Of a stretch of DNA of 64,000 nt, positions 60,575-64,000 are shown piece by piece. The position numbers and the translations under genes are program-made. Below the pieces are notes generated by a model. That model had not been told where the DNA came from. It worked only from the letters and a program-made list of their open reading frames with translations, and searched no databases. Each line of letters starts with the position of its first letter. Position 1 is the first letter of the stretch. Origin of the DNA: Bacillota bacterium. Lineage in GTDB: Bacteria; Bacillota; UBA4882; UBA8346. The stretch spans positions 62,001 through 126,000 of the forward strand of contig JAEYPR010000011.1 in NCBI GenBank assembly GCA_023410535.1. The letters run 5' to 3'.

Positions 60575-61555
60575 TTACTTACTGATAATCCCCGCTGAGA
60601 TCATCCACTCCTCACAAAGCTTCGGCCATAACGCCGCCGAACCGCTGGCGCCGCGGATCCCGTACCCATGACCGCTTTGACGGAAACCATGCAACTCCGA
60701 AGGGATCTTCGCCTTTTCCAAAGCCTCATAAAAAAGAATCTCGTTCTGATGCGGCACACTGGTGTCATCATAGGAAAATCCGATAAAAGCCGGCGGAGTA
60801 TTGGCATCCACATGCAATTCCGCGGAGAAACGCTCAACCAACTCTGGAGCCGGAGTTTTGCCGATCAAAACATCGCGTGATCCGGTATGGGTCAACTCCG
60901 GTTTCATTGAAATTACCGGATACATCAGGATCATAAAGTTGGGGCGGGCATCAACGGCATCGGTCTCATCGACCGGATTGTAAACCTTCAGACCATATTG
61001 CGTGCCTAAGGTGGCGGCCACATGTCCGCCGGCGGAGAAACCGGCCACGCCAATCTTTTGCGGGTTAATTCCCCACTGGGCGGCGGTTTTCCGGATCAGC
61101 CGCAAGGCGCGCTGGGCGTCTTGCAATGGCACATTGTACCCGTTTTGATGACCCTCCGCGGGTAAACGGTATTTTAAGATAAACGCAGTCACACCGATCG
61201 AATTCAACCAATTGGCAACGTCATACCCCTCCTTATCCGCCACCACCCGTTGGTAAGCGCCACCCGGGCAGATCAAAACAGCGACCCCATTGGCCTTTTT
61301 GGGCAGCACCGGGATGATCGACGGTTTGGCGATGGCCAAAACGGCTCGATCTTTCAAATTCGGATCTTTGCTCCGTTCCAATACATTTTCGGTAAGCTTA
61401 ACATTTTCACTACCCGGGGCGTTCCCGGGCCATAAAAAGATCTCATCGGGGCTAATCGGCTCCGCTGCGACAACGGCCACACTGCCCAGTAGACACCCGA
61501 TCAGGATCAAAACGATCAACCAACCCTTCAAAATATTCCGATTCACTACAATCAT
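60575..61555 (-). CDS. Exported alpha/beta-hydrolase, acetyl-esterase type
   Basis: This 326-residue protein begins with a signal peptide (NILKGWLIVLILIGCLLGSVAVVAA). An esterase fold follows, with an oxyanion segment ICPGGAYQRVVADKEG, the nucleophile in GVAGFSAGGHVAA and the His in QSGHGYGIRG. It resembles BD-FAE-type and acetylxylan esterases that deacetylate plant polysaccharides. The Cys near residue 22 does not form a clear lipobox. It is a monocistronic gene with its own terminator. Confidence 0.88.
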   Translation of the reverse strand: MIVVNRNILKGWLIVLILIGCLLGSVAVVAAEPISPDEIFLWPGNAPGSENVKLTENVLERSKDPNLKDRAVLAIAKPSIIPVLPKKANGVAVLICPGGAYQRVVADKEGYDVANWLNSIGVTAFILKYRLPAEGHQNGYNVPLQDAQRALRLIRKTAAQWGINPQKIGVAGFSAGGHVAATLGTQYGLKVYNPVDETDAVDARPNFMILMYPVISMKPELTHTGSRDVLIGKTPAPELVERFSAELHVDANTPPAFIGFSYDDTSVPHQNEILFYEALEKAKIPSELHGFRQSGHGYGIRGASGSAALWPKLCEEWMISAGIISK

Positions 61556-61678
61556 CCTTTCATCGCTCGCTTTTTCTTTTTGGGCGATCCAAAATCATCC
61601 AACTTTATTTTCAGGTTAACAAAATTTTCGCTCCCTGTAAACAATTTTCAATCACCCACAATAACTTGGCGAAAAGTA

Positions 61679-61702
61679 AAATCCAGCCCGAAAGCTGGAT
61701 TT
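61679..61702 (-). terminator. Terminator of the aminopeptidase gene
   Basis: AAATCCAGC pairs with GCTGGATTT around a 6-nt loop. TTACTTTTCG follows on the minus strand. Confidence 0.75.
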
Positions 61703-61728
61703 GTTTTGTCTAATTTAATCCGCTGGAT

Positions 61729-62841
61729 CTACTTCAAATGCTCCGGATTGAGCGCTTCCAATTCCGGCAGGACAAACCGCCCGTCTTTCCGGATCAATTT
61801 GCCGTCGAAATAGATTTCGCCGCCGCCGTACTCCGGTCGTTGGATCAGGACCAGATCCCAGTGGATCGCCGACCGGTTGCCGTTATCGCATTCCTCGTAA
61901 GCCTGACCGGGGGTGAAATGGATGCTGCCGCAGATCTTCTCGTCAAACAAAGTGTCTTTCATTGGGGACAAGATGTAGGGGTTGACGCCAATGGCGAACT
62001 CCCCGACAAAACGGGCTCCTTCATCGGTATCCAATACTTGATTGATCTGGACGTCATCATTGCTATGCGCCGCGACAATCCGGCCGTTCTCAAAGGTAAA
62101 CCGGATATTGTCATATGTAAATCCTTGATAGACCGCCGGAGTGTTATAAGCAATCGTTCCGTTGATCGAGTTCTTCACCGGCGCGGTAAAGATCTCGCCA
62201 TCCGGGATGTTGACATCGCCGGCGCAGGGGATAGCCGGTAATCCCTTAATTGAAAACTGAAGATCCGTACCCGGACCAACCAACCGCACTTGATCGGTGG
62301 TTTCCAATAGCTTCTTTAACGGCTCCATCGCCGTACGCATTTTGCTGTAGTCCAAAGTGCAGACATCGAAATAAAAGTCTTCAAAACTTTCAGTGCTCAT
62401 ATTGGCCGACTGAGCCATCGCCGCATTGGGGTAGCGCATCACACACCATTTGGTGTAATTGATTCGTTGATTGGTGACCGGACGCATGTAACTTCGCATC
62501 CAGTCCTGTTGTTGCGCGCCCGGGACATCAGCCGTCTCATTACTGTTTTCGGAACCGCGGATCGCCATATACGCTTGCATCTCTTTCATCCGCACCAATT
62601 CATATTCAGCCATTTTCTCAAGCTGTTCGGTGGTGGCGCCAAGCATCAATTGCCGCTCCAACTGCTTATTTCGGACATTAACAAACGGGACGCCACCCAC
62701 CCGATACGCCTCTTTCACAACCGCCATCGCCAAGTCAATACCGCAATCTATCACCTCAATCAATAACTTTTCGCCTTTTTGCAATTTCATCGAATAATTG
62801 ACTAACCCTTCCGCCATCTTCTGTATTCGCGGGTCCTTCAA
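61729..62841 (-). CDS. M29-family aminopeptidase
   Basis: This 370-residue metallopeptidase retains the M29 ligands: Glu in PDGEIFTAP, Glu in RFVGEFAIG, His in CGSIHFTPGQAY with its Tyr, and His/Asp in SAIHWDLV. It releases N-terminal amino acids in the cytoplasm using two Zn or Co ions. A TTG at 62841, eight bases after AAGGAG, is the likely start; the frame runs seven codons further without a site. It stands alone. Confidence 0.92.
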   Translation of the reverse strand: MKDPRIQKMAEGLVNYSMKLQKGEKLLIEVIDCGIDLAMAVVKEAYRVGGVPFVNVRNKQLERQLMLGATTEQLEKMAEYELVRMKEMQAYMAIRGSENSNETADVPGAQQQDWMRSYMRPVTNQRINYTKWCVMRYPNAAMAQSANMSTESFEDFYFDVCTLDYSKMRTAMEPLKKLLETTDQVRLVGPGTDLQFSIKGLPAIPCAGDVNIPDGEIFTAPVKNSINGTIAYNTPAVYQGFTYDNIRFTFENGRIVAAHSNDDVQINQVLDTDEGARFVGEFAIGVNPYILSPMKDTLFDEKICGSIHFTPGQAYEECDNGNRSAIHWDLVLIQRPEYGGGEIYFDGKLIRKDGRFVLPELEALNPEHLK

Positions 62842-62888
62842 AACAACCACTCCTTTTCGCAATTTATTTCATCTTATGAATCAAGGAA

Positions 62889-62925
62889 GATATGTCGCCG
62901 CAATTTTTGTCCGGCGCATATAATA
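62889..62925 (+). promoter_or_regulatory. Conserved dyad element, copy C (short variant)
   Basis: GATATGTCGC, 15 nt, then GCGCATATAA. The arms ATATG-CGCCG and CGGCGCATAT are almost self-complementary. The spacing is exactly 10 nt shorter than in copies A, B and D. The remaining sequence to 63180 shows no other feature. Confidence 0.4.
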
Positions 62926-63180
62926 TACCCACTTTGTCCCAGTAGCCATCCGTCCCAAAGGCAGATAGGTAGCGGGCATAATCGGCGGGCAACTGGCAGT
63001 AAACAATTCACTGCTAGCAGCGACTATCGTTCTCCCGAATACTATGATAGTATATTGATAAGTCTTTTCCGATACCGAAAATAACGCCTCTAACTGGTCT
63101 TTAAGTGGTAACTAGCCCTTTGATTGACACGAGGCGGTGTTCCGAATCCGCTATCTTATCAGAGCAGCGAGGATTTTGCC

Positions 63181-63723
63181 ATGATGAAAAAAACCATTAG
63201 CGATTGGGCCAAAAAAAACTTTCTTCATTGGTTTACCGAAACCTATTCATTTCAGGATAATACCCCAAAAGATTTCCTGATGAACTTAGCGGGAAATGAA
63301 AAGCTTTTATCCCGGATTCATATTGTTATGGACGGTTCGTTCTTGCGCCCGTTGTTGGTCATCTCCACCGTTGAAACCGGCATGCCGCCCATTCTTCTTA
63401 AAACACTGGACGACCACGATTTGACCGATGTAACCGCAATCCAACGCCTGCTTGTGTCATCGGATGAACCGCTCTTTTTAACGCTGTACTTTTCAGAACG
63501 GACGACCAGTGAGCCGTTCCAAGCTGTTGTCGAAGAAACACCCGAACCGCAAGACCTCTCTTACACCGACCATGTTTTATTCCAATTCGAATTGGCGTTG
63601 CTCAATTCCGGGATTCGCCGCGCCATCGCCAAAAAGCTCTTATTGGCCAAAATCGACGCAGCCTTAGATGAACGGGACCGCCGCAAGTTCGAACGGCTTG
63701 CCAAACGCTACAAAAAACTTTAA
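63181..63723 (+). CDS. YpiB/UPF0302-like protein with IDEAL domain
   Basis: The N-terminal part of this 180-residue protein (KKNFLHWFTETYSFQD, LLSRIHIVMDG, RPLLVISTVETGMPPILLKT) follows the layout of UPF0302/YpiB. The last 35 residues form an IDEAL motif (LAKIDAALDERDRRKFERLAKRYKKL). In Bacillus, YpiB-type proteins are implicated in controlling envelope or regulatory proteolysis; the role here is unknown. The ATG at 63181 follows GAGG by eight bases; an upstream ATG at 63124 is less likely. Its stop overlaps that of the convergent HAD gene. Confidence 0.7.
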   Translation: MMKKTISDWAKKNFLHWFTETYSFQDNTPKDFLMNLAGNEKLLSRIHIVMDGSFLRPLLVISTVETGMPPILLKTLDDHDLTDVTAIQRLLVSSDEPLFLTLYFSERTTSEPFQAVVEETPEPQDLSYTDHVLFQFELALLNSGIRRAIAKKLLLAKIDAALDERDRRKFERLAKRYKKL

Positions 63724-64000
63724 GCAGAAAGACGGGCCTTCATAATCTCCGGAATCAACGTTTTCAGATCGTAAATCTGTTCCAACTGCCAAACGTGGGC
63801 CGAATCCCGTGCTGCTCCCAGCAGCACCGGGGTGATGCCAACCGCCGCCGCTCCATAAAGGTTCGCTTCCACATCATCAACAAAAACGCATTCTTCCCCC
63901 GGCGTCCCCAAATCCTCCAATACCTTTTGATAACTCTGCGGATCGGGTTTTCCCATATAATTGCAGAAGCGAATATCATAAACCGCTGCAATGATCTCCC
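63720..64000 (-). CDS. HAD-family hydrolase, C-terminal part, cut by window edge
   Basis: Ninety-three codons are open from the edge to the stop at 63720. They include motif III (MGKPDPQSYQKVL) and motif IV (CVFVDDVEANLYGAAAVGITPVLL), as in haloacid dehalogenase/phosphoglycolate-type phosphatases. Motifs I and II lie outside the window. The stop codon overlaps the YpiB-like gene's stop, so the genes converge without a gap. Confidence 0.85.
   Translation of the reverse strand, partial: EIIAAVYDIRFCNYMGKPDPQSYQKVLEDLGTPGEECVFVDDVEANLYGAAAVGITPVLLGAARDSAHVWQLEQIYDLKTLIPEIMKARLSA

Overview
The window comes from a low-to-mid GC Gram-positive, spore-former-type bacterium of the Bacillota. The main evidence is the class III heat-shock operon ctsR-mcsA-mcsB-clpC, an adjacent rho, a YpiB/IDEAL-type protein, a BclA-like collagen protein, strong GGAGG ribosome sites with frequent TTG/GTG starts, and a predicted TRAP-type tryptophan leader. 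A Limnochordia/Hydrogenispora-like anaerobe would fit the gene content, but no rRNA or tRNA is present to fix the taxonomy. About three quarters of the genes lie on the minus strand. I found no rRNA, tRNA, CRISPR array, transposase or prophage.

Layout. 1-8.4 kb: a YesM/YesN-type two-component pair, a HAD hydrolase, acetyltransferases, an orphan TRAP substrate-binding protein followed by the decayed ends of its permease genes, a DUF1919 protein, a short QueG-like Fe-S protein and a LysR regulator. 8.4-17.3 kb: fabI, a HisJ-type PHP phosphatase, a zinc-ribbon membrane protein, alaS, and the amtB-glnK ammonium module. 17.3-24.4 kb: the protein-quality-control operon with its CtsR operator, an M23 peptidase and rho. 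24.7-36.9 kb: cheB, pyrG, a B12-binding radical SAM protein, an EAL-HDOD protein, lysC-apt and small membrane or zinc-ribbon proteins. 37-42.7 kb: argH, lipA, a ThyX-like protein and a sugar-type ABC binding protein. 43-50.2 kb: a run of seven genes, trpP-ecfA1-ecfA2-ecfT-iorA-iorB-paaK. 50.5-54 kb: two PilZ proteins. 54-57.9 kb: a four-gene envelope operon (MGDG-synthase-like glycosyltransferase, MFS transporter, polysaccharide deacetylase, YkoP-like protein). 58.3-64 kb: a thiamine-binding-type protein, a collagen-like surface protein, an esterase, an M29 aminopeptidase, a YpiB/IDEAL protein and a partial HAD hydrolase.

The most interesting unit is the 43-50.2 kb operon. A strong promoter (TTGACT-17-TATGAT) is followed at once by eleven NAG triplets, mostly 2-3 nt apart, which is the signature of a TRAP (MtrB) binding site. 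An intrinsic terminator comes next, then a TrpP-like ECF S-component with its own ECF ATPases and T subunit, indolepyruvate:ferredoxin oxidoreductase and an arylacetate-CoA ligase. TRAP shuts genes off when tryptophan is plentiful. The operon therefore looks like tryptophan acquisition: uptake plus reductive carboxylation of indoleacetate-type acids, rather than amino-acid fermentation.

Other signals are a conserved dyad element (ATATGTCGC, 25 nt, GCG) upstream of cheB, a PilZ-PilZ gene and a thiamine-binding-type gene, with a 10-nt-shorter variant before the YpiB-like gene. There are also two unrelated 21-bp tandem arrays, several families of small dispersed intergenic repeats (one supplies a stop codon to a neighbouring gene), a possible upstream ORF and hairpin before rho, and a terminator whose U-tract doubles as the ctsR -35 box.
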